Source of the DNA: CAJQGY01 sp964417685
GTDB taxonomy: Bacteria; Pseudomonadota; Gammaproteobacteria; Magnimaribacterales; D2472
NCBI GenBank assembly: GCA_964417685.1
Contig: CAYQIT010000002.1
Coordinates: forward strand, 147,918-211,917
Reading direction: 5' to 3'
DNA length: 64,000 bases
Shown here: positions 42,664 to 52,408 of the stretch, piece by piece
Position numbering within the stretch: the first letter of the stretch is position 1
Layout: every line of letters starts with the position of its first letter
The notes under the pieces: generated by a model
What the model saw: the letters and a program-made list of their open reading frames with translations, nothing else
What the model was told of the DNA's origin: nothing
Databases searched by the model: none
Program-made: the position numbers and the translations under genes

Positions 42664-43496
42664 AAAGTGATTTGAAGTCAGCAAGTTCCGTAAAAGTTGG
42701 TCTTCTCTTTAGTGCCGCAAGAGAAGAACTTGGTTTATCAGTAGCTGAAATTTCTCAAACCCACATGATTAATGAGAAATACATACGAAGCATTGAGAGT
42801 GGGGTTTATGATAATTTTCCTAGCGAGGGTTTTGCTAGAGCATACTTCTTAAAATATTCAGAATTATTAAATATCAATCCTGAATTTCCTTCAATTTACT
42901 CATCAAAACCTAGAAAAGAAGAAATTGTTAGGAAGTCCTATAAAGGCATTAACGATAAGTTTATTAAAGGCATTGCTTTATGCATTTTAATTTTATTTGT
43001 TATTACTTTTTTATTCTTTCTAATCAAAGGTAAACAAAATAATATTAGTGAGATTGATTTAATATCAACAACCAAAGCATCTTCAGATGAATTAATATCG
43101 CTACCAAAAGACGAGATTTCACAAGATTTTATTCAAATCCCTACAAGCATACCTCCAGTTACAAAGAATTCTCTTGAAGAGCTATCCAGAATTGAAATAA
43201 GCAAATCAGAGCCAATTAGTGAAGACCTTGATGAAAATAAAATTGAAATTTTAAAAAATGAACTAGAGCTTTATTTTTCTGAAGAGTGTTACATAGAAAT
43301 TATCATCGATAATAGTGTTGTTAAATCAGGAAAATTTTCTGAAGGAGAGGCCATAAATGTGGTTATTGATAAACCTTTTCAAATAACTGTCAGTAATGCA
43401 TATGGTGTTGAGGGAGTTTATAACAATGTCGCTGTTGATTTTATTACCGGTGCTGATAGTCTTAATGTAAATACTTTGTTTATAACTAATGAGTGA
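42660..43496 (+). CDS. rodZ: RodZ-like cytoskeletal membrane protein
   Basis: The 278-residue protein has an N-terminal helix-turn-helix (about residues 10-70, with LGLSVAEISQTHMINEKYI core), a membrane helix (about residues 101-121), a polar linker and a C-terminal beta domain of the DUF4115 type (about 198-276, SEECYIEIIIDN). RodZ links MreB to the wall synthesis machinery and supports rod shape. It sits between rlmN and ispG as in most gammaproteobacteria and overlaps both. Confidence 0.9.
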   Translation: MKSDLKSASSVKVGLLFSAAREELGLSVAEISQTHMINEKYIRSIESGVYDNFPSEGFARAYFLKYSELLNINPEFPSIYSSKPRKEEIVRKSYKGINDKFIKGIALCILILFVITFLFFLIKGKQNNISEIDLISTTKASSDELISLPKDEISQDFIQIPTSIPPVTKNSLEELSRIEISKSEPISEDLDENKIEILKNELELYFSEECYIEIIIDNSVVKSGKFSEGEAINVVIDKPFQITVSNAYGVEGVYNNVAVDFITGADSLNVNTLFITNE

Positions 43497-44583
43497 TTGG
43501 ATAAAAAGAAAGAAAACAAATGTAGTTAATGTTGGCTCTGTAAAAGTTGGAGGCGGCAACCCTATTTCTATTCAGTCAATGACTAATACTGAAACTTGCG
43601 ATGTTAATGCAACTATTAATCAAATCAATAATCTTAGATCTGCAGGTGCAGATATTGTAAGGGTTTCTGTTCCTTCATTTGACGCAGCTTCAGCTTTTAA
43701 AAAAATTAAACAAAAAGTTGATATACCTTTAGTGGCAGATATACATTTTGATTATAAAATTGCACTAGAAGTTGCAGATTCTGCAGATTGTCTAAGAATT
43801 AATCCAGGTAATATTGGTAAAGAGGCTAAAATTAAAGAAGTAATAAATGCTGCAAAATATAACAATGTTCCAATTAGAGTTGGAGTTAATGCTGGATCTT
43901 TAGAAAAAGATTTGCAAGTTAAATACGGTGAGCCAAACGCGGATGCTTTAGTTGAGTCAGCATTAAGACATGTTGATATCCTTGAAAGACATAATTTTGA
44001 TAATTTTAAATTGAGCTTAAAGGCTTCCAATATTGAAATGACAGTTGAAGCCTACAGAAAAATATCAAAACTAATCAACCAACCTTTGCACCTAGGGATT
44101 ACTGAAGCAGGCTCATTCAGATCTGGAACTGTAAAATCATCTATAGGTGTAGGAATGCTTTTATCTGAAGGAATTGGAGACACGATTAGGATTTCACTCG
44201 CCTCGGATCCAGTGGATGAGGTTAAAATTGGATGGGATATTCTCAAAAGCTTAAATATTAGAAGTAGAGGGGTAAAAATTGTTGCTTGCCCAAGTTGTTC
44301 AAGACAAAATTTCAATGTAATTGAAGTGGTAAATGAACTAGAAAGTAGATTTGAAGATATCTCAGAAGATATAGAGGTCGCAGTCATTGGTTGTTATGTG
44401 AATGGACCTGGTGAAAGTAAAGCTGCGGATGTGGGCTTAACAGGAGCCAGCCCAAAAAATTTAATGTATATTGATGGGGAGCCCAATAACAAAATTTCAA
44501 ATGAGAATCTTGTAGATGAGCTTGAAAATAAAGTCAGAGAAAAGATAGCTAAATCAAAAGTTGAGATTATCGCAAGGAGTTAA
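43489..44583 (+). CDS. ispG: 4-hydroxy-3-methylbut-2-enyl diphosphate synthase
   Basis: [4Fe-4S] enzyme of the MEP isoprenoid pathway, acting right after the IspF half of the fusion at 14556. The 364 residues contain VGGGNPISIQSMTNT, PLVADIHFDY, RINPGNIG, the cluster ligands CPSCSRQ and the later Cys-Glu region VIGCYVNGPGESK. The length matches E. coli IspG (372). It overlaps rodZ by 8 bp; hisS follows 1 bp after the stop. Confidence 0.96.
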   Translation: MSDWIKRKKTNVVNVGSVKVGGGNPISIQSMTNTETCDVNATINQINNLRSAGADIVRVSVPSFDAASAFKKIKQKVDIPLVADIHFDYKIALEVADSADCLRINPGNIGKEAKIKEVINAAKYNNVPIRVGVNAGSLEKDLQVKYGEPNADALVESALRHVDILERHNFDNFKLSLKASNIEMTVEAYRKISKLINQPLHLGITEAGSFRSGTVKSSIGVGMLLSEGIGDTIRISLASDPVDEVKIGWDILKSLNIRSRGVKIVACPSCSRQNFNVIEVVNELESRFEDISEDIEVAVIGCYVNGPGESKAADVGLTGASPKNLMYIDGEPNNKISNENLVDELENKVREKIAKSKVEIIARS

Positions 44584-44584
44584 T

Positions 44585-45847
44585 GTGAAAAAGATCAGAT
44601 CTTTATCAGGAATGCTTGATCTATTTAATGATTCAGATGCTAGTAATTCCGCAGAACATATTTTTAGAGTCGAGAAAAAACTTAAAAATATATTTAATTC
44701 ATACAATTATAACGAAATAAGAACTCCGGCATTAGAGGAAACAGACCTATTCAAAAGATCTGTAGGAGATGTTTCAGATATAGTTAATAAAGAGATTTAT
44801 ACATTTCTCGACAGAAATGGAAAAAGCATAAGTCTCAGGCCTGAGGGAACAGCAGGCGTTATTAGATCTATTATTGAAAAAAAACTTGATAGTTCTTCAA
44901 ATAAATTCTGGTATATAGGACCAATGTGGAGGTACGAGAGACCTCAAAAAGGAAGGTTTAGACAATTCACCCAGGCTGGTATTGAAATTTTGGGTCATGA
45001 AGAAGGTAATTCTGAATATGAGATGCTTTCATTAATCTGTAATATTATTGATAAGTTATCTATAAATAATTCAATAATAAAAATTAATCACCTTGGAGAT
45101 CCTGATACAAAAAAAGCATATTGTGATTCATTGGTAGCCTATCTCTCATCCTACAAAAATGAATTAAACGAGAGTGAGCTTGAGAGACTAAATAAAAACC
45201 CCTTAAAAATACTTGACTCAAAAAGTGAAAACACTCAAAAAATACTTAAAGACGCACCATCCCTTAAAGATTTTTTACCAAAAGAAAATATTGATTTACT
45301 TAATTCCCTGAAAGATACTTTTTCTGATTTTTGTAAAATTGAAATAGATTATTCTCTTGTAAGAGGCTTAGATTATTATTCTGGATTCGTGTTTGAAGCC
45401 TTATCAAATGAATTGGGAGCGCAGGATGCATTTCTTGGTGGGGGAAGATATGATGTATTGTCAGAAAAGTTAGGTGGAAAAAATCTTCCAGCAATAGGGA
45501 TGGCGATTGGAGTTGAGAGGCTTGCCAGCATTGCTTCTATTGCTAAAACACAAGATAAAATTGTTTCTTTCATAACTATAACTAGTAAATTAGAGCCAAA
45601 AGCATTTAAAATAGCTCACCATTTAAGATCTTTGAATAAAAAAATTAATCTTGATGTGAATTTGGCAAATGGAAGCCTTAAATCAAAGCTTAGAAGGGCT
45701 AATAAGATCAATGCTTCCCATGCTTTAATTATTGGTGATGATGAAATAACCAATGAGTGTATTTTAATTAAATATTTAGATGATGAACTTAAAGAGCAAG
45801 AATTAGTCAAATTTGACGAGGCATATGAAATTTATAAATTACTTTAA
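44585..45847 (+). CDS. hisS: histidyl-tRNA synthetase
   Basis: Class II synthetase of 420 residues. The GTG at 44585 is chosen because AAGGAG (44574-44579) lies 5 bp upstream and the N-terminus then reads KKIRSLSGMLDLF as in the family; the longer frame from TTG 44561 would overlap ispG. Motifs are YNEIRTPALEETDLFKRSVG core, motif 2 PMWRYERPQKGRFRQFTQAG core, the His-A motif VRGLDYYSGFVFE and motif 3 GMAIGVERL. The anticodon domain is complete. Confidence 0.96.
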   Translation: MKKIRSLSGMLDLFNDSDASNSAEHIFRVEKKLKNIFNSYNYNEIRTPALEETDLFKRSVGDVSDIVNKEIYTFLDRNGKSISLRPEGTAGVIRSIIEKKLDSSSNKFWYIGPMWRYERPQKGRFRQFTQAGIEILGHEEGNSEYEMLSLICNIIDKLSINNSIIKINHLGDPDTKKAYCDSLVAYLSSYKNELNESELERLNKNPLKILDSKSENTQKILKDAPSLKDFLPKENIDLLNSLKDTFSDFCKIEIDYSLVRGLDYYSGFVFEALSNELGAQDAFLGGGRYDVLSEKLGGKNLPAIGMAIGVERLASIASIAKTQDKIVSFITITSKLEPKAFKIAHHLRSLNKKINLDVNLANGSLKSKLRRANKINASHALIIGDDEITNECILIKYLDDELKEQELVKFDEAYEIYKLL

Positions 45848-45865
45848 ATAAATTAAGGAAGAAAA

Positions 45866-46504
45866 ATGAACGAGATAATTGATAATGAGTTTGGCGCAGT
45901 TAAGAACTTTCTGAGTAAATACAAAAATGCGCTCATGATTGTTGTTTTACTAATCATACTTTCCATTGGTTTATTTGTATTAAATATTTATAACAAGAAA
46001 GTTATGAATGAAGAAGCTGCTGTGATTTATAACGAATGGCTAAATACAACATCATTAGAAAATAAAGAACAAGAAAAGATAGATTCAATTTATAGTGATT
46101 TAACAGATAATTATGCTTCTACTGGATATGCAATGATGGCCATGCTTAGCAAAGGCGCTGATTTAGCTTCAATGGGTGATTTCGATAAAAGCATTGCCGT
46201 ATTCACTGAGCTTCAAGAAGTTTCAAGCGGTTTCGGTGGAAATGATTTTTTTAATAAGATTTCTAGAATTAGTCTTTCTAGAATATACATAGAAATTGAA
46301 AATTATGATGATGCTTTATCACAGCTCTCAGTCTATTCTGAGAGTTCTGCTAACGCATATATTCATGAATTAATAGGCGATATTTTTGCTGCAAAGCAAG
46401 AAGTAGAAAAAAGCATTGAGCAATACATGCTTGCTGATGAAAAATATGATGATCAACAATCTAAATCTATTATCGCAATGAAAATAGCTGATCTTGAGTC
46501 ATAA
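45866..46504 (+). CDS. yfgM: YfgM-like membrane-anchored TPR protein
   Basis: The 212-residue protein has a short cytoplasmic N-terminus, one membrane helix (about residues 23-44) and a periplasmic TPR-like domain. YfgM is an ancillary partner of the PpiD chaperone near the Sec translocon. It lies between hisS and bamB, its usual place, with an AAGGAAG ribosome site. The annotation rests on this position, the topology and the C-terminal repeat pattern (IHELIGDIFAAKQEVEKSI core). Confidence 0.88.
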   Translation: MNEIIDNEFGAVKNFLSKYKNALMIVVLLIILSIGLFVLNIYNKKVMNEEAAVIYNEWLNTTSLENKEQEKIDSIYSDLTDNYASTGYAMMAMLSKGADLASMGDFDKSIAVFTELQEVSSGFGGNDFFNKISRISLSRIYIEIENYDDALSQLSVYSESSANAYIHELIGDIFAAKQEVEKSIEQYMLADEKYDDQQSKSIIAMKIADLES

Positions 46505-46510
46505 ACTAAA

Positions 46511-47650
46511 ATGAAATCAATTTATCTCAACATAATTGCAATTTTATTTATAACCTCATGTTCTTCATTGAAGTTTTGGGAAAGTGCAGAGGTAGATACT
46601 GACGAGCCAAAACCACTTTCAGAAATTCAAAAATCAATCTTTCTTAATGAGAACTGGGTTAAAAAGTCTAATGGCGAAAATGACTTAGGGAACTTCCTAC
46701 CAAGTTTTTCTCAAGAAAAATTATTTTTTGCAAATAATATAGGGTCTATAAACGCATTCGAAGCTATATCCGGTAACGAAATATGGTCTAAAGGATACAA
46801 TGAGCTTTCTTCTGGAATTGCTTCAGGATTTGGCGTAGTGATAGTCTCTGATGAGCTTGGTAATGTAATTGCTTTGAATCAAAATGATGGTTCTGAACTA
46901 TGGTCAATTAATGTTAAAGCTAAGGTTCTTTCAAGAGCAGCTATTGATGCATCTGCAGTTATGGTTAAAACGAGCGCAGGAGAATTAATTTCTCTTGATA
47001 AAAATAATGGTGAAATTCTTTGGTCATACAGGTCACAACTTCCATTGCTTACAGTAAGAGGTAGTAGCAGTCCAGTAATAGCTGATGATAAAGTAATAGC
47101 AACTTTTGACAATGGTAGGCTTGGTGTTTTTCAGCTTTCTACTGGTTTTCCAATATGGGATGGCGCTATATCATATGTATCAGGTACTTCTGAGCTAGAA
47201 AATTTAGTTGATGCTGATTCCGATCCAGTTGTTCAAGGCCCTTTGATATACGCAACTAATTATCAGGGCAATGTAAGTATCTTTGACCAAGCTCAAAAAA
47301 GAGCTATCTGGAAATCTGAATCCTCATCATTTTATTCACCAGTTATTACTAAAGGCCTAATAATTGTTGTCGAAGATAACTCAAAAATAATTACTTTTTC
47401 AAATAAAACTCTTGAGAAATCTTGGTCATCTGACTTGTTGTTAAATAGATCATTATCTAATCCAATTACATATAAAGGAAATCTTGTTGTTGGTGACTTT
47501 GAGGGCTTTGTTCATGTTATTAATCCAATAAACGGAAAGATAATAGGAAGAGAGAGGGTATCAAAAAATCCTATAAAATCTTTATCATCTAGAGGAGACT
47601 ATTTATACGTCATCGATGAAAAGTTTAGCTTATTTTCTCTAACACTATAA
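46511..47650 (+). CDS. bamB: outer membrane assembly lipoprotein BamB
   Basis: Lipoprotein of the BAM complex, 379 residues. The lipobox Cys is in ITSCSS (about residue 17). The body is an eight-bladed PQQ-type propeller, shown by repeats such as ISGNEIWSKG, NDGSELWSINV, NNGEILWSYRS, STGFPIWDGA and the WKSE/WSSD blades. Position between yfgM and der is standard. BamC is at 36388; BamA, BamD and BamE are outside the window. Confidence 0.95.
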   Translation: MKSIYLNIIAILFITSCSSLKFWESAEVDTDEPKPLSEIQKSIFLNENWVKKSNGENDLGNFLPSFSQEKLFFANNIGSINAFEAISGNEIWSKGYNELSSGIASGFGVVIVSDELGNVIALNQNDGSELWSINVKAKVLSRAAIDASAVMVKTSAGELISLDKNNGEILWSYRSQLPLLTVRGSSSPVIADDKVIATFDNGRLGVFQLSTGFPIWDGAISYVSGTSELENLVDADSDPVVQGPLIYATNYQGNVSIFDQAQKRAIWKSESSSFYSPVITKGLIIVVEDNSKIITFSNKTLEKSWSSDLLLNRSLSNPITYKGNLVVGDFEGFVHVINPINGKIIGRERVSKNPIKSLSSRGDYLYVIDEKFSLFSLTL

Positions 47651-47664
47651 AATAGAAGTGTTAT

Positions 47665-49047
47665 ATGTTCACCTCAATAGCAATAATTGGAAGACCAAAT
47701 GTTGGTAAATCAACATTATTCAATAAGCTTACAAAATCAAGAAAAGCTATAGTATCTGACTTTCCTGGTCTTACTAAAGATAGAAATTATGGATATCTCG
47801 AGTTTGGAGACAGGAAATTCTTTGTCATTGATACTGGAGGAATTGCAAAAGATGATTCAATTCTAAAAGAGGATATTGCAGATCAGGCCTGGGTTGCAGC
47901 TGAGGAATCTAATCTTATTATATTCGTATTAGATGGTTCTGAAGAGTTAAATAATGAAGATCTAGAAATCCTTCAAAAACTTAGGAAGCTAAACAAAGAG
48001 TTTATAGCAGTAGTTAATAAATCTGATAAAAAGACATCAAGCCAAATCAAGCATGATTTACCTAAAAAAGGCATAGACTATATTGAGATTAGTGCAGAAC
48101 ATTCATCAAATATCTCTGAATTAAGATCTTTATTAAAAAGCAAATTACCTAAAGAAAAAATTTCTTATCCAGATGGTAAAAGGATAGCAGTCATCGGCCG
48201 TCCTAATGCTGGAAAATCAACCTTTATTAATAAATTTATTAATGAAGAAAGACTTATTGTCTCTGAAATTGCAGGTACTACCATTGATTCAATAAGCATA
48301 CCTTTTAATGTAGGAGGAAATGACTATATTTTTATAGATACGGCTGGTATCAGAAAGGGGTATAAAAATAGCCATAAAGTAGAGTACTTCTCTTATGTTA
48401 GGGCCCTGCATTCAGTAGAAGAGTCTGATGTAGTTTTATTTCTGTGTGATGCTTCTGAGGGCGTTGTTGATCAAGATTTAAAAATTTTAAATATGGTTTG
48501 TGAGACAGGTAAACCGTTATTGATTGCTTTTAACAAAATTGATCTCCTAACAAGGAAAGAAAAAGATGAGATGTATAACACTAAAAGAGCTTTATCAAAT
48601 TTCCTTCAAGATTTTATAAAACTAGAAATTTCTGGCATTAAAGGAACTGGTTTTAAAAGGTTGTTTAGGAATCTTGATCAATTAATTACTAAGTCTCAAC
48701 AGAAATACTCTACCTCTCAATTAAATAAGTTATTAGAAAAATTTGTTAATCAAAGCTCACCACCATCTATTGGTGGCAGGCAGCTGAAATTACGATATGT
48801 ACATTTTGCAGGAATTAATCCAACATCTTTTGTTATTCATTCTAATAATGACAAAAAGATCCCAAGTAACTATAAGCGGTATCTTGAAAATTCTTACAGA
48901 GAAAAACTTAAACTTAAAAGTATCCAATTAAGGTTATTTTTTAGGAAATCAAAAAACCCATTTGAAGATAAAATCAATAAATTGACAGATAGGCAAATCA
49001 AAAAGAAACAAAGGTTGATGAAGCACGTCAAAAAGAAAAAAAAGTAA
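47665..49047 (+). CDS. der: ribosome assembly GTPase Der (EngA)
   Basis: The 460-residue protein has two tandem GTPase domains: G1 motifs GRPNVGKST (about residues 8-16) and GRPNAGKST (about 177-185), G3 motifs DTGG and DTAG, G4 motifs NKSD and NKID, and a C-terminal KH-like domain followed by a lysine-rich tail. It acts in 50S subunit maturation. It ends the long co-directional run that starts at iscR. Confidence 0.97.
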   Translation: MFTSIAIIGRPNVGKSTLFNKLTKSRKAIVSDFPGLTKDRNYGYLEFGDRKFFVIDTGGIAKDDSILKEDIADQAWVAAEESNLIIFVLDGSEELNNEDLEILQKLRKLNKEFIAVVNKSDKKTSSQIKHDLPKKGIDYIEISAEHSSNISELRSLLKSKLPKEKISYPDGKRIAVIGRPNAGKSTFINKFINEERLIVSEIAGTTIDSISIPFNVGGNDYIFIDTAGIRKGYKNSHKVEYFSYVRALHSVEESDVVLFLCDASEGVVDQDLKILNMVCETGKPLLIAFNKIDLLTRKEKDEMYNTKRALSNFLQDFIKLEISGIKGTGFKRLFRNLDQLITKSQQKYSTSQLNKLLEKFVNQSSPPSIGGRQLKLRYVHFAGINPTSFVIHSNNDKKIPSNYKRYLENSYREKLKLKSIQLRLFFRKSKNPFEDKINKLTDRQIKKKQRLMKHVKKKKK

Positions 49048-49091
49048 CTGATTTTAGTTATATAAGTCGAGTCTAATCATAATTTCTAAGG

Positions 49092-49132
49092 TATAATCTT
49101 TGCACAAATGCTAGCTAAAAAACAACATTTGT
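49092..49132 (+). promoter_or_regulatory. sdhC leader: -10-like TATAAT and a leader inverted repeat
   Basis: TATAAT (49092-49097) lies in the 100-bp gap after der, without a good -35. Just past the expected start, ACAAATG (49104-49110) and CATTTGT (49126-49132) form a 7-bp inverted repeat around a 15-nt spacer. It would make a hairpin in the sdh leader or an operator; no regulator is identified. Confidence 0.3.
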
Positions 49133-49147
49133 CTACTTTATAAATTT

Positions 49148-49525
49148 ATGAAAAGACCTGTTAATATCAACCTTCTGAAGATAAAGCTGCCACTAACTGC
49201 ATTACTTTCTATTACACATAGGCTTAGTGGTATGTTTGTATTTTTTATAGTACTACCATTAACAGCAATTTCTTTATATTACTTAGCTCAATCTCTCGAG
49301 TCTTACGAGCAATTTACTGGATTAGTAGAAGCAAATTTCAGTTTGAAATTTCTTTTTCTATCATGTCTTATCATATTCAAATATCATATTTTTACCGGTG
49401 TGCGTCACATGCTAACGGATTTTCATTTGATAAGTGAAAGCCTTAACGCCTCACATAGATCATCTCAAATTACACTGATGCTTTTTCTGATTGATAGCAT
49501 CGTGACTGTTTTGGTGGTTCTATAA
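49148..49525 (+). CDS. sdhC: succinate dehydrogenase cytochrome b556 subunit
   Basis: Membrane anchor of complex II. The 125-residue protein begins RPVNINLLKIKLPLTAL, has SITHRLSGMFVF with the ubiquinone/haem region residues Ser and Arg, three membrane helices, and the haem-ligand His in FKYHIFTGVRHMLTDF core. The length matches the family. It starts the sdhCDAB-sucAB-lpd-sucCD cluster. No gltA lies upstream. Confidence 0.94.
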   Translation: MKRPVNINLLKIKLPLTALLSITHRLSGMFVFFIVLPLTAISLYYLAQSLESYEQFTGLVEANFSLKFLFLSCLIIFKYHIFTGVRHMLTDFHLISESLNASHRSSQITLMLFLIDSIVTVLVVL

Positions 49526-49875
49526 TGAATATTGGAAGACTTTATTGGTATCTGCAAAGATATAGTGCTCTATATTTTTTAGGTTTTGTTATTTATTTAG
49601 AATATTTATTTTTAACAGATCGATTTTCATTTAATTATTTAGATAGCAATTTAAATTTTAAAATTTTATTAACACTTTTTATTCTTCTTGCAAATATTCA
49701 TGGGTTTATCGGTCTATGGACTGTGGGCACAGATTATTTAACAAAAAGAACATTAGGGTTTCTTTCTGAAGGTTTGGGGGGAGTTGCTAATACAATCAGG
49801 AAATTATATGAAATTCTATTCATAGCAATTGGCTGTTTAATAACAGTCTTATATTTTTTAATTATTTGGTTTTAA
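49525..49875 (+). CDS. sdhD: succinate dehydrogenase membrane anchor subunit
   Basis: The 116-residue protein has three membrane helices and the family pattern RYSALYFLGFVIYLEYLF, then HGFIGLWTVGTDYL, in which the His is a probable haem or quinone-site residue and the Asp-Tyr pair is conserved. It overlaps the sdhC stop by one base (TAATG) and ends 2 bp before the sdhA ATG. Position and topology make the assignment secure even though the family is divergent. Confidence 0.92.
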   Translation: MNIGRLYWYLQRYSALYFLGFVIYLEYLFLTDRFSFNYLDSNLNFKILLTLFILLANIHGFIGLWTVGTDYLTKRTLGFLSEGLGGVANTIRKLYEILFIAIGCLITVLYFLIIWF

Positions 49876-49877
49876 AT

Positions 49878-51662
49878 ATGCAAAACATAAACTCCTCAAA
49901 TATAAAAACTCTTGAATTTGATGCACTAATTATTGGTGGCGGTGGTTCTGGTATGAGAGCTTCTCTAGAACTTGCGAAGTCTGGTTTAAAAACTGCGGTT
50001 GTCTCAAAAGTTTTTCCTACAAGATCTCATACAGTCTCTGCTCAAGGTGGAATAACATGTGCCATTCAAAGCGCTGATCCAAATGATGATTGGAGATGGC
50101 ATATGTACGATACAGTCAAAGGCGCAGACTTCATTGGTGATCAGGATGCGATTGAATATATGTGCTCAGAAGGTCCAAAAGCAGTATTTGAGCTAGAGCA
50201 CATGGGATTACCATTCTCAAGATTTGATAATGGAAGAATTTATCAAAGACCATTTGGAGGCCAATCCAAGGAATTTGGCAAAGGCGGACAGGCTGCTAGG
50301 ACTTGTGCAGCAGCTGATAGAACTGGACATGCTCTGCTTCATACTCTTTATCAAAATAATGTTAAAGAAGGTTCAAATTTTTTAAATGAATGGTTCGCCG
50401 TTGATCTTGTAAAGAATTCTAAAAATGAGATAACAGGAGTAATTGCATTTTCTATTGAATCTGGAGATGTCGCATATCTTAAAGCTCAATCAACTGTACT
50501 TGCTACAGGAGGTGCTGGAAGAATATATGCATCAACCACAAATGCATTAATTAATACTGGTGATGGTCTTGGTATGGCTCTTAGAGCTGGTTTTCCTGCA
50601 CAAGATATGGAAATGTGGCAGTTCCACCCCACGGGCATTTATGGTGCAGGTTCGCTTGTAACAGAAGGTTGTAGAGGTGAAGGCGGGTATTTAATAAATG
50701 CAGACGGCGAAAGATTTATGGAACGATATGCTCCAAACGTTAAAGATCTTGCTGGAAGAGATGTTGTTGCAAGATCTATGGTCCTTGAAATTCTTGAAGG
50801 TAGAGGTTGCGGAGAAAAGAAAGATCATGTTTTTCTAAAACTTGATCACTTGGGAGCCGATGTTCTTAATGCAAAACTTCCAGGAATATGTGAGCTCTCA
50901 AGAACTTTTGCACATGTTGATCCCATATATGAACCAATACCAGTTATTCCTACTTGTCACTACATGATGGGCGGAACTCCAACTAATGTTCATGGTCAGG
51001 CCTTTTCAAGATCTAACGAATCTGATATTGCAATTCCAGGGTTATATTCAGCAGGGGAAGCTGCATGTGTATCAGTTCATGGGGCTAATAGGCTGGGTGG
51101 AAATTCTTTGCTTGATTTGGTTGTTTTTGGAAGAGCAACAGGAATGCACATTCAGGAGGAAATTAGTAGCGGTGGCGGTGTTGATTGTGCTACAAACTCA
51201 GATATTGATCAGTCTCTTGAAAGACTTAATAAACTTAATGAATCAACTTCTGGCTATAAAACCGCTGATGTTAAAAGAGAGCTTCAAACTTGTATGCAGA
51301 ATTATTTTGGCGTTTTTAGGCGTGGCGAATATATGAAAAAAGGCGTTGAAGAACTCAAAGCAATCAGAGAAAAGACAGATAATTTATATGTAGCTGACAA
51401 AAGCGCAGCTTTTAATACAAGCAGAGTAGAAGCTCTTGAATTACAAAATTTACTTGAAGTCGCAGAAGCAACTGCAATCGCAGCATTAGAGAGGAACGAG
51501 AGCAGAGGAGCTCACGCAAGAGATGATTATCCTGATAGGGATGATGAGAACTGGCTTTGTCACTCTATGTATGACCCTAAAACTAAAACTTTATCAAAGA
51601 GAAAAGTAAACTTTGCACCAAATCAAGTTGATGCTTTCCCTCCAGCAGTGAGGTCATATTAA
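49878..51662 (+). CDS. sdhA: succinate dehydrogenase flavoprotein subunit
   Basis: Catalytic subunit of complex II, oxidising succinate to fumarate. The ATG at 49878 is preferred to an in-frame TTG at 49866 that would overlap sdhD. The 594 residues contain the Rossmann IIGGGGSGMRAS, the FAD-linking His in TRSHTVSAQGG, the active-site region FHPTGIYGAG, RGEGGYLIN, the HYMMGGTPTN stretch and GANRLGGNSLLD. The C-terminus ends in FPPAVRSY. Full length. Confidence 0.97.
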   Translation: MQNINSSNIKTLEFDALIIGGGGSGMRASLELAKSGLKTAVVSKVFPTRSHTVSAQGGITCAIQSADPNDDWRWHMYDTVKGADFIGDQDAIEYMCSEGPKAVFELEHMGLPFSRFDNGRIYQRPFGGQSKEFGKGGQAARTCAAADRTGHALLHTLYQNNVKEGSNFLNEWFAVDLVKNSKNEITGVIAFSIESGDVAYLKAQSTVLATGGAGRIYASTTNALINTGDGLGMALRAGFPAQDMEMWQFHPTGIYGAGSLVTEGCRGEGGYLINADGERFMERYAPNVKDLAGRDVVARSMVLEILEGRGCGEKKDHVFLKLDHLGADVLNAKLPGICELSRTFAHVDPIYEPIPVIPTCHYMMGGTPTNVHGQAFSRSNESDIAIPGLYSAGEAACVSVHGANRLGGNSLLDLVVFGRATGMHIQEEISSGGGVDCATNSDIDQSLERLNKLNESTSGYKTADVKRELQTCMQNYFGVFRRGEYMKKGVEELKAIREKTDNLYVADKSAAFNTSRVEALELQNLLEVAEATAIAALERNESRGAHARDDYPDRDDENWLCHSMYDPKTKTLSKRKVNFAPNQVDAFPPAVRSY

Positions 51663-51663
51663 T

Positions 51664-52398
51664 ATGAGTAATTTAGAGATTAGTTTATATAGATATAATC
51701 CAGAAACAGATAAGTTTCCTTATATGAAAACTTATGAAATTGAAAAACCTTCAAGAGATATTATGGTTTTAGATCTTCTTCATCTGCTAAAAGAAGGCGA
51801 CGAGTCAATATCATACAGAAGATCATGTAGAGAGGGTGTTTGTGGGTCTGATGGAATGAACATTAATGGTAAAAATGGACTTGCATGTATCACCCCTTTA
51901 TCTAGTGTTTTGAAAAAAAATAAAATTGAACTCAGACCTTTGCCAGGATTACCAGTAATAAGAGACTTGGTAGTTGATATGACCGAGTTTTATGCGCAGT
52001 ATGAAAAGATTAAACCCTTCTTGCAGAATGATACTACAGCTCCAGAACAAGAAAGACTTCAATCGCCTGAAGATAGAGATAAATTAGATGGGTTATACGA
52101 ATGCATTTTATGCGCATGTTGCTCAACAAGCTGTCCTTCTTTCTGGTGGAACCCAGATAAATTTGTTGGCCCTGCTGCCTTACTTCAGGCATATAGATTT
52201 TTAGCTGATACAAGAGATTTAAAAACTGACGAAAGGCTTGAAGACCTCTCAGATCCATTTAGTGTCTACAGATGCCACGGAATAATGAATTGTGTAAGCG
52301 TCTGTCCAAAGAGCTTAAATCCAAATAAGGCAATTGGTGAGATTAAATCAATGCTATTGAAAAATAAAAATAATATTATTGCTAGAGAGGGTGCCTGA
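51664..52398 (+). CDS. sdhB: succinate dehydrogenase iron-sulfur subunit
   Basis: Electron-transfer subunit of 244 residues carrying three clusters: [2Fe-2S] ligands in SCREGVCGSDGMNING core plus LACITP, [4Fe-4S] in CILCACCSTSCPSFWW, and [3Fe-4S] in CHGIMNCVSVCPKSLNP. All cysteines are present. It begins 1 bp after the sdhA stop and is followed 10 bp later by sucA. Confidence 0.97.
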   Translation: MSNLEISLYRYNPETDKFPYMKTYEIEKPSRDIMVLDLLHLLKEGDESISYRRSCREGVCGSDGMNINGKNGLACITPLSSVLKKNKIELRPLPGLPVIRDLVVDMTEFYAQYEKIKPFLQNDTTAPEQERLQSPEDRDKLDGLYECILCACCSTSCPSFWWNPDKFVGPAALLQAYRFLADTRDLKTDERLEDLSDPFSVYRCHGIMNCVSVCPKSLNPNKAIGEIKSMLLKNKNNIIAREGA

Positions 52399-52408
52399 CG
52401 CTAAAAAA

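Noticed and set aside
44052..44387. 111-residue open frame on the minus strand within ispG
   Set aside because: It lies wholly inside a strongly conserved gene, has no ribosome site or recognisable motif, and AT-rich DNA readily gives such antisense frames.
52379..52408. Upstream in-frame TTG start for sucA
   Set aside because: It would overlap sdhB and add ten residues not seen in SucA; ATG 52409 gives the same length as E. coli SucA.
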